Assembly: GCA_013368795.1 (NCBI GenBank)
Contig: JABFXX010000240.1
Coordinates: 1 to 32,831, forward strand
Reading direction: 5' to 3'
DNA: 32,831 nucleotides
Source of the DNA: Kofleriaceae bacterium
GTDB lineage: Bacteria > Myxococcota_A > Polyangia > Haliangiales > Haliangiaceae
Positions 24,689-32,831 of this stretch are shown in pieces. A program made the position numbers and the translations under genes. How positions within the stretch are numbered: the first letter of the stretch is position 1; each line of letters opens with the position of its first letter. The notes below the pieces were generated by a model. That model saw only the letters and a list, made by a program, of their open reading frames with translations. It did not search any database and was not told the DNA's origin.

Positions 24689-27600
24689 CTATCGAGTTCC
24701 TGACCACGTGTCCAGTGCAAGGTCCAGCGCTGAAGCCATATGGGACCACGCGGCTATCGATGGCAGGTTGAACGGCCCATAGCCGTGCATGTAGCAGGGA
24801 GCCCCCGGCGCGTAGCCGATGTGCTGAAGAATGATTCGCCCGTTGTCTTCGAACGTACGGAACTCGATCGTGCCCTTGTCGAAATGATCGGGAAGCGTCC
24901 TGAACTTGAAGCTGTTGGCAGTGGCTTCAATCACCTCCACGCCCGCACGATCACTCTTCCAGGCTGGGGTATACGCTTCCTTATACTCGAGTGGGCTCAT
25001 CTGTATCCTGCCCATCTTGTCTTTTATGAATACGCTTCTGGTGCCGATGAGAACGTACGTTCCTCCCAACGTAATTCCCTTCGCGCCGCGGGGACCACCC
25101 GTCTGCTCGACCACAAATGGAAAGAAGCGGTTCGGGTTCAATTGTAGCAAGAACATCGCGATCGCGGCAGTCCTCGCTTTTCCAACCGGTCCAATATCCC
25201 ACTGGATCCGGTACATGTACCCGCCGTTGGAGGTCGCGTGCCAGTTGACCAGATTGCCAAAGTAGCCTCGAGTCGTTGTTTGTTCCAATCTAGAAGCATC
25301 AGCAGCAGGCATATCGCTCACGCCACCGCTATTGGCCGCGAGCACCATTGCGCCTGGCTCTGAGTCTTCAGACATGACAGGTGCCGCAGCCCTCGCGACG
25401 TAGTCAGCATCGAACAGCTTCTCAGCGTATGTAACTCGCTCTCGACGCATCCGCGCGAGCTCCCGGTCATTGCTGGCATGGGCTGCGATGATCTGCTGCA
25501 TGAGGTCGTTGCCAGTCCAGCCGTCGCGGCTCGGGCTGTCGAGCTCCGAATCGGGGATGATGTCCCAGGGAAATTCGATTCCGACGGCTCCATATGCGGT
25601 CGCAGCAGCGGCTCCATAACCGTAGAATCCGCCACCGCCGCCGCAATCGATGAAGACGCCAGTGGAGACACACCCCGTCGACTCGTAACGATGGCCGGTT
25701 GGATCCGTGTAATTGAGTGGACTATTGATCACATAAGAGTATCGGTTCCAGCTCTGCAATGCCGCTCCGTCGGGAATGACGGTGTCGGCTTCAATGAAGC
25801 GTCCGATGACCGGGTCGTACATGCGCGCCTGCATGTTGATGAGCCCGGCGTACTCGCGCGCTTCATGCCCCGTGAAGCCCCCGTTGTAGGCCGCCGAGGA
25901 CTCGAGCACGACGGTAGGCGTCCACGTCAGCGGCTCGAGATTCCGGCCCCAAGGATCGTAGGCGCGCCGCTCGTACGCCGCACCGGCTTCATCGGTGATC
26001 AGTGTCGTGGAGCCGAGCTTGTCCTTGTGAGCGACGTGCATCGTGCCGTCGTACGTCGGCGAGGTCGGATCCTTGAATGCGCGGCTGACGGAGACTGTGG
26101 CGCCGCTCGGAGTGGTCACGTTGTATGTCGCCCGCATGCCCTCGGACATGTCGCCACCGGTCGTCAGCTCGGTCGCACCTGCGTAGTAGGTCGTCCGACC
26201 GGTCATGAGGTTCTTCTCCTGGACCTTGCGATCGCTGGCGTCGTACAGGAACGTGAAGTCCGCGTTCGGACCGCTGAGAGTCTTCGGCATGTGGCTCGGC
26301 GTGTACTCGAGCTCGGTGATGATGCCGTCGTCGTCGCGCTGCCGCATGTTGCCGTTGACGTCGTAGTTGTACGTCACGAGCGCATTGGCCGGCGTCGTCT
26401 TCTCGACCCGGTCGAGCCTCTCGTTCGAGTACACGTACGTGCCGACGTCGCTGCGGCTCTCGATGTTACCGAACGCATCGTACTCGGTGACGGCCTGCTG
26501 CCCGCAGTCGTTTCCGTTGCACAGACCGGAAACCCCAAGCGGCCAGAGGTGCGCCAGGGTCATGCGCTGCTTGGCGTCGTAACCGAAGGTCTGGAGGTGC
26601 GTGGCCGTCTCTGGATCCCAGTGCTTGCGGCTCGCCATGGTGCCGTCGTCGTTGTAGTCGTATGTCCAGCGCTCGAGCTCATCGTCGTCCTGGAAGACGG
26701 TGCTCGACATGAGCCGGCCGTTCGACGGATGGAACACGAAGCTCTGCGAGGTTCCGTTGAAGAAGGCATCGCTCGTGATCTGCCCGCGCGCACTCATCGC
26801 CGTGAGCATCCACAGCGGCTGGTTCGTCGACTGATCGACGATTCTGCCGAGTACGTCGTTCGCATCGTACTCGTACCGGATCTGGAATGGCACGTTCGCG
26901 TGGACGCGCGGGAAGTCGATGCTCTGGACGCGGCCTCGTGTGTCGTACTCGGTGCGCGTCATGAACGTCTTCGCGTCAGGAAAGATCTGCTCGACCGAAC
27001 GCGGGCGCTTGAGCGGATCGAGGTGAATACGCTCGATGTAGCCGGTCGAGGTGTTGGTCTCGTAGAGGGCGCCCGGCGCCTCGACGTCGTAGACGTAGCC
27101 CTTCGGGCCGTCTGCATCGATGCGGGATGTGACGCGATCCAGCTCGTCGTAGCCGAATGTCGTTTGCCCCACGAACGCTGGGTCGTGCTGGCAAAGCTCG
27201 GGATGTCCGCTCGCGTCCTTCTCGAGGACTGCGCGGCCGAACTCGTCGTAGCGCTTGCAGCGCCGCCCCATTTTCTTATCGATGATGTCCTCGATGCGGT
27301 TGTACGCGTCGTAGAGGAACGTTACACGTGCCTGCCGCTCGGACGGGCTGCAGGGCTCGGCGTACAGCAGCCGGCCAAACGCGCCGTACGCGTAGCACAT
27401 GTCCGCATTCTTTGCGGGGTCGGCGTCCTTTGGCTCCTCGCTACGCACGACGCGCCCACGGCCGTCCTTGATGATCTTGCGCATGTGGCCGAGTGGGTCG
27501 TAGGTGCGGCTCTCGTTGCCGTCGTACTCCGTGCGCGATTCCTTCCAGTCGGGGGTCGTCGTCTTGATCAACCGGTTGAGCCCGTCGTACTCGAAATGCG

Positions 27601-30600
27601 TCCACGCCGTCTCGGGCGCGTCGAGCGCGTCCGGAAGCGACGCGGCGATCACCTGGCCCGACGCGCCGTAGACGCTCGTGACCTGGGCGCGTACGCCGTT
27701 GAACACCGGGTACTCGCTGCGGACGGTGCGTCCGAGGCGATCGAGATCGGTGATCGAAGCGTCGTTTCCGTCGGCCCAGGAACGGATGCGCGTGCGCGTC
27801 GCCAGCCCGTCGTTGATGCGTTGATACTGCGTGAACGTCTTGGGCGCGAGAGGGGCGTTACCGTAGAGGCTCTGCGATTCCGTGGGACGGCAGAAGCCAT
27901 CGAACGCGGTCACCGTGCGGCGGCCGGCGATGTCCACGCTCTCGGTCGCTAGCCCGCAGCGTGCGTCCCAGCTCGTCGAGGTCGAGTGTCCCTTCGCGTT
28001 GGTGGTGGTCGCGAGGAACGCACCGTCTCCGGTATACGTGTAGCCCTCCCACTGCGAACCCCAGTCTTGCGGGCTGGTGCGGGTCTTCTTCTTCACGTTG
28101 CCAAACGTGTCGTACTCGAACACGACACTATTACGATACTTGGGACGGTTGGGTTCGTTGTCGCGCCAGTGCAATGTCCAGTTTGGATAATAGTAGTTAT
28201 GTGACTCGCGAAATTCGTTGAGCTGTGAGTTGCTGTCTTCCGACGTCTTGTGACTGACTTTTTCGTGTAGAACATTTCCGAGATACCACCCGGATGCAGT
28301 CTCGTTGTGGACTGTCCGCTCCACAATGGTCTCGCCACCGTTCATCGATGTGGTGCGGGTCTTGAGGGCATTGCCGAAGCTGTCGCGCTCGAGGTAGTCG
28401 GTCTTCGTCCAGCTCGTGGTCTTGACGTTGTCGAGTGTCAGCGCGCAGCCCGGACTATCGAGGAAGCAGCGGCGGTTCTGCTCGTTCCAGGACGAGGTCG
28501 ACTCGAACGTCGACTTGTAGGTAGAGATCAGATCGGTGCGCAGCGTCCTCTGCGAGCTTGTCTGTACCGAAGTGGAAGTGCCACGCGAGATGGTGCCGAT
28601 GGTCCGCTTTGCGCCGTTCAGGTTTTCCGTCACCGTGAGCCTCTCGGTCAGCAATCTCGCCTGCGGGTAGAGGCCGAGCGTCAGCGGACCCTTGCGATAA
28701 CGTTCGTAGTCCTTCGTTCTCCAGACCTCGCCGTTCTCGTCCTCACGTTCGGAAACGACGGTGCGGTACTCGAACCCAAGATTTCCGCGCAGGTGGTCGT
28801 AACGGAAGTTCTCGTACTGATAGAGCCTCCACCACCACATCCCGGCGGCACCGTCGTCATCGACGAGACCGGTGTCGTTGTAGACGAGTGTGACAACGGG
28901 TCCCTCATGCGGTTCCTTCTCGAGGGGATATGTAACCGGGCCGCCGCTCTCGACGTGAACGCCAGCCAGAGGCGCGTAGGTGATCCGTGTGCGCTCTTCG
29001 AGCCCGTTGATCACCTGTTCGATCTGCGCGCCGGCGCGGCCTCCGTTGTGGACCTGCAATACGGCGGGCGATCCGACACCGCCCGTTAGCCAATCCTCCT
29101 GTCCGTCGACATCGCTATTCACGACCGTGGAGAAGGAAGGCCCTTCTGGAGGGAGCGTGTTTGCGACCTCGTCGAGCTGTTCGACACGGAAGCCATCCGG
29201 TTTTCCACGGAGGAGATACGTGATCTTTCCCTTAACCAGGGGCCCCGGGTGCGGATAATCTTGCTCCCAGATCTCGTGGTAGTAGGCGTCGACGAGAAAA
29301 TCGGGATGTTGATCGCCATCGTAATCGTAGCTGCGTAATACGTCCGTGTAATAGAAGGAAAAGGTCTTGTCGCCCCACGACTTCGAGGGGGTAAAGGTCC
29401 AGCGCTGCTCGAAGCCTGCGCCTGTGCTGGTGTAGAGCGTCAAGCCACCGAAGAAGTCGGCCAGCCCATCGGAGTTCAAGTCGAGGAACCGTCCGGGCCC
29501 GGGACCAAAGAGCGGAGCGTGGGGATCCTCGATGGCACCGTTCGTATCGACGCGCGCATCGACATCTGCAGGCAAAAACAGGGGCGACTCGAGCGCCGTC
29601 AGCTGTCCGTTGACCAGCGAAAGGCTACGATACGTTGGCCACAGCTGATCGAACGCGCGCACGGCTCCGGTCTGTTCGTTACCGCTGATATAGAGCAGCT
29701 CGCTGTCGCCGTCGCCATCGGTGTCGATCGGACCGTAGGTCAGATCGCGCAGACCGCACGAGATCTCACCGCCCTGCTCTTCGGCGAAGTTGAACCCGAC
29801 GCCAGGCTGATGGAGCGTGAAGTACCACTTGCCTGCCATCCATTGGACGTCGTCCGCCGGAGAACCCGCACTCGGATCGACAACCGACCGGCAGTAGATC
29901 AGATCTTCGAGTCCGTTGCCGTCGAGATCACCCAAGTAAGCGCCGAGGATCGGGTTCGCCACGCCATCGTCCAGGACCTTCTCCTGAAACGTGCCATTTC
30001 CGTTGGCGATGAGGACCTGAAACAGATCGCCGACGTTGGCGCGGCCGTCGCTCGGGTCAGTGACCGTCGAGAGCGCAAGACCGCTCAGATCGAGCGCCGG
30101 CATCAAACTGATGACCGCCGCCTGCCGACCCTTGACCGGATCGTACCAGTTGAACGAGGTGCTCAATGGCGACACGACCGAGTCATAGGCAGTGCTCGGG
30201 ATGACGAGTCCGCCCTTCTTGGTGGCGTACAGGTCGCGAAAGTGCGCCGGAATTCCGGTGTCGATCGGCTTGTCGATTCCGTTCTGACCGGATGGCCAGA
30301 AGAGCCACGTAGCGTCCGCTTCGAGCGGTGCCACCAGGAAGTCCGTCTTGTGATCGCCGTCGAAGTCACCTTGCACGCGGAGAATCTCTCCGTCGAAGAT
30401 CATGCCGTCGGGCCGCGTCTTGAAATCGGCTCCGGCGTACATCAGCGGCAAGTCGCTGAACCCCTCTTCGGGCACATGCCACTTGAAGACCGTGGGAGCC
30501 ATGCACACCGCGTTGGGGTCACACACCTGCACTCGCTCGAGAATCAGAGTGTGCAGGAAGGCTGGGTTGTACTGGCTGTACGTGAGCGAGTACGTATTGA

Positions 30601-31597
30601 CCAGCTGGCTGCCCACACTGGTCTTGATCGCGGATAGGTGGTGCCACACTCCATGGCGCCCGCCCAAGCGATAACCTTGGGTGATGAACTGCGGCGCCGA
30701 GGTCACCATTCCGTTGTCGTCGACAGATGACGAGGTGTGTGACTGATACTCGAAATCGACGCGGCGCGAGCAGCGCGTTCCGGCGGCCCGGTTGTATCCG
30801 TAGCAGATTCCGGTGAGGCGATGGTCCCAGCCCGCCCACTGCGCCCACTGCGGGTCGTCTTTATCCGAGGTGTAGAAGTACGAGATGGTGTTGCCGAAGC
30901 GATCCTTCGCATCGCTGAGAGCCCACACCGTCGGGGACCAGCCGCTGTGCTGGATGCGCGAGTCGTAGGTCGCACCGAGACGCAGTACCGTCCCGCCCGG
31001 CTCGTACACCTCGAAGTACGAATTCGGTTGCGACGAACTGTAACGACCGATGATCCGGAGGTTCTTGTCGTCGGTCTCGAGTCGGTACTCGGCGTCGGGC
31101 TTCCCGTTCATCCATGGTTGGAGCGGCACCATGCGCTTACCATCCATGCAGAGCGCATCGCTATCGACACCTTCGATCGCACGCAGCTCTCCGTCGCGAA
31201 CCAGGTCCTTCGCGCAGCGATGAATGCGCGAGAGCCCCACGAGTGCCCAGCCCATCCCGAGGGCACCCGTTGGGAGATTGCTGTTGTACTCGAGCGAGAT
31301 CGATGGAACGAAATCGTTCGCGGCAGGCGGCACCGCGATCGGGATCGAGTAGCGCATCGCGCCGTCCGCGTTGACGCTCACCTTGCCGGGGAGCGTGCCG
31401 GGCGTCAGGCCCGGCCCCCCACCCACCGTACCACCCGTTGGGTCGTCGCGCGTGGGGTCACCGCCCGTCGGGTCGGCGCTGGAGAGCGCCTGATGCGAGC
31501 TCGCCATCGTGCCGGAGCCGAGGTCGCACGCCGTAGTAAACAGAGCCGCAACCACCACCGCCGCCGTGGCTCGTCGAAAACCGTCTCGAATTTTCAT
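24689..31597 (-). CDS. SpvB / FG-GAP / RHS-repeat secreted protein with unknown C-terminal tip
   Basis: The 2302-residue product starts with a hydrophobic leader ending LFTTAC (Cys24), either a lipoprotein signal with an imperfect lipobox or a plain signal peptide. A short repeat of DPTGG/DPTRD units follows (residues 42-56), then an SpvB domain from about residue 66. FG-GAP/VCBS-type Asp-rich repeats (for example GDFDGDHKTDF near 410 and YDYDGDQHPDF near 760) give way to many RHS/YD repeats from about 1155. The RHS core ends with YDPVIGRFIEADT, WNRYSYV and DPTGH near 1973. The remaining 329 residues are a tip unrelated to the shell. This is the layout of Tc-toxin B/C subunits and RHS toxins, in which the shell encloses the tip. 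Start set at the ATG with AGAGG 8 bases before it. Only 22 bases separate it from the convergent ATPase gene. Confidence 0.92.
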   Translation of the reverse strand: MKIRDGFRRATAAVVVAALFTTACDLGSGTMASSHQALSSADPTGGDPTRDDPTGGTVGGGPGLTPGTLPGKVSVNADGAMRYSIPIAVPPAANDFVPSISLEYNSNLPTGALGMGWALVGLSRIHRCAKDLVRDGELRAIEGVDSDALCMDGKRMVPLQPWMNGKPDAEYRLETDDKNLRIIGRYSSSQPNSYFEVYEPGGTVLRLGATYDSRIQHSGWSPTVWALSDAKDRFGNTISYFYTSDKDDPQWAQWAGWDHRLTGICYGYNRAAGTRCSRRVDFEYQSHTSSSVDDNGMVTSAPQFITQGYRLGGRHGVWHHLSAIKTSVGSQLVNTYSLTYSQYNPAFLHTLILERVQVCDPNAVCMAPTVFKWHVPEEGFSDLPLMYAGADFKTRPDGMIFDGEILRVQGDFDGDHKTDFLVAPLEADATWLFWPSGQNGIDKPIDTGIPAHFRDLYATKKGGLVIPSTAYDSVVSPLSTSFNWYDPVKGRQAAVISLMPALDLSGLALSTVTDPSDGRANVGDLFQVLIANGNGTFQEKVLDDGVANPILGAYLGDLDGNGLEDLIYCRSVVDPSAGSPADDVQWMAGKWYFTLHQPGVGFNFAEEQGGEISCGLRDLTYGPIDTDGDGDSELLYISGNEQTGAVRAFDQLWPTYRSLSLVNGQLTALESPLFLPADVDARVDTNGAIEDPHAPLFGPGPGRFLDLNSDGLADFFGGLTLYTSTGAGFEQRWTFTPSKSWGDKTFSFYYTDVLRSYDYDGDQHPDFLVDAYYHEIWEQDYPHPGPLVKGKITYLLRGKPDGFRVEQLDEVANTLPPEGPSFSTVVNSDVDGQEDWLTGGVGSPAVLQVHNGGRAGAQIEQVINGLEERTRITYAPLAGVHVESGGPVTYPLEKEPHEGPVVTLVYNDTGLVDDDGAAGMWWWRLYQYENFRYDHLRGNLGFEYRTVVSEREDENGEVWRTKDYERYRKGPLTLGLYPQARLLTERLTVTENLNGAKRTIGTISRGTSTSVQTSSQRTLRTDLISTYKSTFESTSSWNEQNRRCFLDSPGCALTLDNVKTTSWTKTDYLERDSFGNALKTRTTSMNGGETIVERTVHNETASGWYLGNVLHEKVSHKTSEDSNSQLNEFRESHNYYYPNWTLHWRDNEPNRPKYRNSVVFEYDTFGNVKKKTRTSPQDWGSQWEGYTYTGDGAFLATTTNAKGHSTSTSWDARCGLATESVDIAGRRTVTAFDGFCRPTESQSLYGNAPLAPKTFTQYQRINDGLATRTRIRSWADGNDASITDLDRLGRTVRSEYPVFNGVRAQVTSVYGASGQVIAASLPDALDAPETAWTHFEYDGLNRLIKTTTPDWKESRTEYDGNESRTYDPLGHMRKIIKDGRGRVVRSEEPKDADPAKNADMCYAYGAFGRLLYAEPCSPSERQARVTFLYDAYNRIEDIIDKKMGRRCKRYDEFGRAVLEKDASGHPELCQHDPAFVGQTTFGYDELDRVTSRIDADGPKGYVYDVEAPGALYETNTSTGYIERIHLDPLKRPRSVEQIFPDAKTFMTRTEYDTRGRVQSIDFPRVHANVPFQIRYEYDANDVLGRIVDQSTNQPLWMLTAMSARGQITSDAFFNGTSQSFVFHPSNGRLMSSTVFQDDDELERWTYDYNDDGTMASRKHWDPETATHLQTFGYDAKQRMTLAHLWPLGVSGLCNGNDCGQQAVTEYDAFGNIESRSDVGTYVYSNERLDRVEKTTPANALVTYNYDVNGNMRQRDDDGIITELEYTPSHMPKTLSGPNADFTFLYDASDRKVQEKNLMTGRTTYYAGATELTTGGDMSEGMRATYNVTTPSGATVSVSRAFKDPTSPTYDGTMHVAHKDKLGSTTLITDEAGAAYERRAYDPWGRNLEPLTWTPTVVLESSAAYNGGFTGHEAREYAGLINMQARMYDPVIGRFIEADTVIPDGAALQSWNRYSYVINSPLNYTDPTGHRYESTGCVSTGVFIDCGGGGGFYGYGAAAATAYGAVGIEFPWDIIPDSELDSPSRDGWTGNDLMQQIIAAHASNDRELARMRRERVTYAEKLFDADYVARAAAPVMSEDSEPGAMVLAANSGGVSDMPAADASRLEQTTTRGYFGNLVNWHATSNGGYMYRIQWDIGPVGKARTAAIAMFLLQLNPNRFFPFVVEQTGGPRGAKGITLGGTYVLIGTRSVFIKDKMGRIQMSPLEYKEAYTPAWKSDRAGVEVIEATANSFKFRTLPDHFDKGTIEFRTFEDNGRIILQHIGYAPGAPCYMHGYGPFNLPSIAAWSHMASALDLALDTWSGTR

Positions 31598-31621
31598 GCC
31601 GTCTACCTCTGGTAAGACGGC
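31598..31621 (-). promoter_or_regulatory. Hairpin enclosing the ribosome binding site of the RHS gene
   Basis: On the minus strand the 24 bases directly before the ATG fold into GCCGTC paired with GACGGC and TACC paired with GGTA. One bulged T separates the two stems, and the loop is AGA. The ribosome binding site AGAGG (31606-31610) occupies the loop and the start of the right arm, so in the folded mRNA it would be hidden. It could control translation or be a protein-binding site in DNA. Confidence 0.5.
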
Positions 31622-31649
31622 GTGACGACCAAGCGTCACGTTGTGACGC
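31621..31649. repeat. Three alternating inverted-repeat arms upstream of the RHS gene
   Basis: CGTGACG (31621-31627) and CGTCACG (31634-31640) form a perfect 7-base inverted repeat with a 6-base spacer. GCGTCAC (31633-31639) and GTGACGC (31643-31649) form another perfect one with a 3-base spacer. The middle arm can pair with either neighbour but not both. The set abuts the hairpin over the ribosome binding site. No T-run follows. Confidence 0.5.
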
Positions 31650-31704
31650 CGGCGCGTGCGCCAGACCTAGGCCGTCGAGCGCGTCCGGACGAGCGCCCCC
31701 AACC

Positions 31705-32831
31705 TCATCGCTGGCCCCCTGCACTGTAGCCGACGTCGAGTGCCCCACGTTCGAGCGTCAGCGGCGTGGTCCCATCTGACCAAAAGACTCTCCAGTTCGC
31801 AACGTCCTGAACCAAGACAGGTGTTCCATCGGGACCTGGTTCATAATAGGACCTGTATAGGACTCGAGCGTCTGCAGAGAACTGGGTTGCTCGATTCGGC
31901 GCTACGACTGCCGTCTTCTCACCCGTCAGCTGCCCAAGTGCAGAGGCGAGTTGCTGCGCAAACCCGTCGTCATCGGCCCCCGTCCAACAAGACATCAGCA
32001 GAACCGGGGTCCCGGGCACGTACTTGTGTGCGTGCTCAGAGTTTACGGGGTTGACCACTTCCATGGCGAGTCCACGGGCACCCTCCGGCCCGCTGTAGAT
32101 ATCGACGGTGTCCTTGTAGCCATGACCGACAATCACAAAGAAGTCATCTGGATATCCACTATTATTAACAGCAGGATCATAGATCGGATCACTCGTGTCC
32201 AGAAGCGTCAGAAGATTACGTCGACTTGGCTGACTAACTTTGAGCCTCGGAGCCTCAGTGTACTTGTACAGTTTCATATCGTAGACCTTACGGAGGACAT
32301 CGAATTTCCATTCATTGTCTCTCCATCGCTTCTGGATCTCTTGGGCCCACGAGCTCTCCACCTTGGCGGGGTTGGATAGGTCACCGAGGTTTTGGATCGG
32401 GACGAATCTGCTCGGCGCGGCGTGCGAGCGTTCGAAAGTGCCGCTCGTCCGGACCTCGCCTCGGTGGGTCCACGGATGCTCCGGCTTCGGCTTGGCCGCG
32501 TTCGTGTCCTGTCCCTGCGTATTCTCGTCGAGGGAGGGTTCGGCGTTCGGGTCCTGAGGACACGCCATTGGACCGCACTCGGTCCACCCTTCGGTGCCAT
32601 CTCCGCTCGTGCCGCCGCCATCACCGCCCCAGCCCCCGGTCGGGTTGTCGGCCCAGAAGCCGCTCGGGTCGGTCGCGTTGATCGGATTGTTCCAGACGTA
32701 GCTGTAGCGGTTGTGGCTCCGCATGTCGGCCGGCGCCTGGATGAACGGATCGGGCGTGGTAAAGCGCCCGACAACCGGGTCGTAGAGGCGGCCGCGCATG
32801 TTCACGAGCCCACCCGCCTCGAGCTCCGACT
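31705..32831 (-). CDS. RHS-repeat protein, C-terminal part with caspase-like tip (N-terminus outside window)
   Basis: The gene enters from the right edge, and only its last 375 or so residues are visible. The frame is open to the edge through SELEAGGLVNMRGRLYDP, the standard RHS core, so the internal GTG at 32805 is not the start. The core runs to DPSGFW near 32655. A Gly/Pro-rich, partly disordered linker follows (with C-x-x-x-x-C at CGPMAC), then a tip domain at about 31771-32223. The tip has FFVIVGHGY (His codon 32122-32124) and PVLLMSCWTG (Cys codon 31987-31989), followed by FAQQLASALG and VVAPN. This order resembles clan CD cysteine peptidases such as CHAT, caspase and the C80 domain. 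The next RHS gene starts 107 bases after its stop. Confidence 0.88.
   Translation of the reverse strand, partial: SELEAGGLVNMRGRLYDPVVGRFTTPDPFIQAPADMRSHNRYSYVWNNPINATDPSGFWADNPTGGWGGDGGGTSGDGTEGWTECGPMACPQDPNAEPSLDENTQGQDTNAAKPKPEHPWTHRGEVRTSGTFERSHAAPSRFVPIQNLGDLSNPAKVESSWAQEIQKRWRDNEWKFDVLRKVYDMKLYKYTEAPRLKVSQPSRRNLLTLLDTSDPIYDPAVNNSGYPDDFFVIVGHGYKDTVDIYSGPEGARGLAMEVVNPVNSEHAHKYVPGTPVLLMSCWTGADDDGFAQQLASALGQLTGEKTAVVAPNRATQFSADARVLYRSYYEPGPDGTPVLVQDVANWRVFWSDGTTPLTLERGALDVGYSAGGQR

Noticed and set aside
25478..27952. 824-codon open frame antisense to the RHS gene
   Set aside because: No recognisable domain, and the opposite strand encodes unmistakable RHS repeats in the same interval.
1..32831. 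CRISPR array, insertion sequence or prophage
   Set aside because: No regularly spaced direct repeats, transposase, integrase or phage structural genes were seen in either strand.

Overview
The window is GC-rich DNA (one line counted inside the giant TPR gene is 73% GC). It carries serine/threonine kinases of the eukaryotic type, one joined to a TolB-like domain and TPRs, a very large TPR protein, a TPR-bearing signalling ATPase, and long secreted SpvB/RHS proteins. This mixture points to a myxobacterium-like genome (Myxococcota, perhaps the Haliangium/Kofleriaceae/Nannocystis side). The assignment is an inference from gene content, not from a marker gene. No rRNA, tRNA, CRISPR array, transposase or integrase was seen.

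Region 1 (1-7511, all minus strand) is a tightly packed operon read leftwards from about 7471. Its order is an IrpA-type imelysin lipoprotein, a two-haem DUF1111 oxidoreductase lipoprotein, a second imelysin lipoprotein, an HTTM membrane protein, two paralogous secreted beta-barrel-like proteins, and a pair of YeeE/YedE-type sulfur transport subunits, the last cut by the window edge. Most junctions overlap by 4 to 26 bases. A 19-base sequence just upstream of the first gene matches the classical Fur box at 13 positions, so the operon looks iron-regulated. The first three genes are the conserved imelysin/DUF1111/imelysin iron-acquisition set (COG3487, COG3488, COG3489). The HTTM protein, barrel pair and sulfur transporters are the less familiar additions.

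Region 2 (7512-16800) holds a small acidic ORF with an internal duplication. A strikingly structured 120-base stretch made of nested inverted repeats follows. Then comes a 2874-residue TPR protein on the plus strand, with proline-rich linkers and a distinct C-terminal region.

Region 3 (16795-24666) is a signalling island. A minus-strand operon encodes a soluble Ser/Thr kinase, a V4R small-ligand sensor and a kinase-TolB-TPR protein. A STAND-like AAA ATPase with TPRs is transcribed divergently from a 77-base intergenic region.

Region 4 (24689-32831, minus strand) contains two tandem RHS proteins. The complete one has an export signal, an SpvB domain, FG-GAP/VCBS repeats, RHS repeats and a C-terminal tip of unknown function. 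The other is cut by the window edge and ends in a tip with a His-Gly/Ser-Cys arrangement resembling caspase-like (clan CD) peptidases. Both tips are lower in GC than their surroundings, and neither has room for an adjacent immunity gene. The 107-base gap between them holds a hairpin that would hide the ribosome binding site and a set of mutually exclusive inverted repeats.
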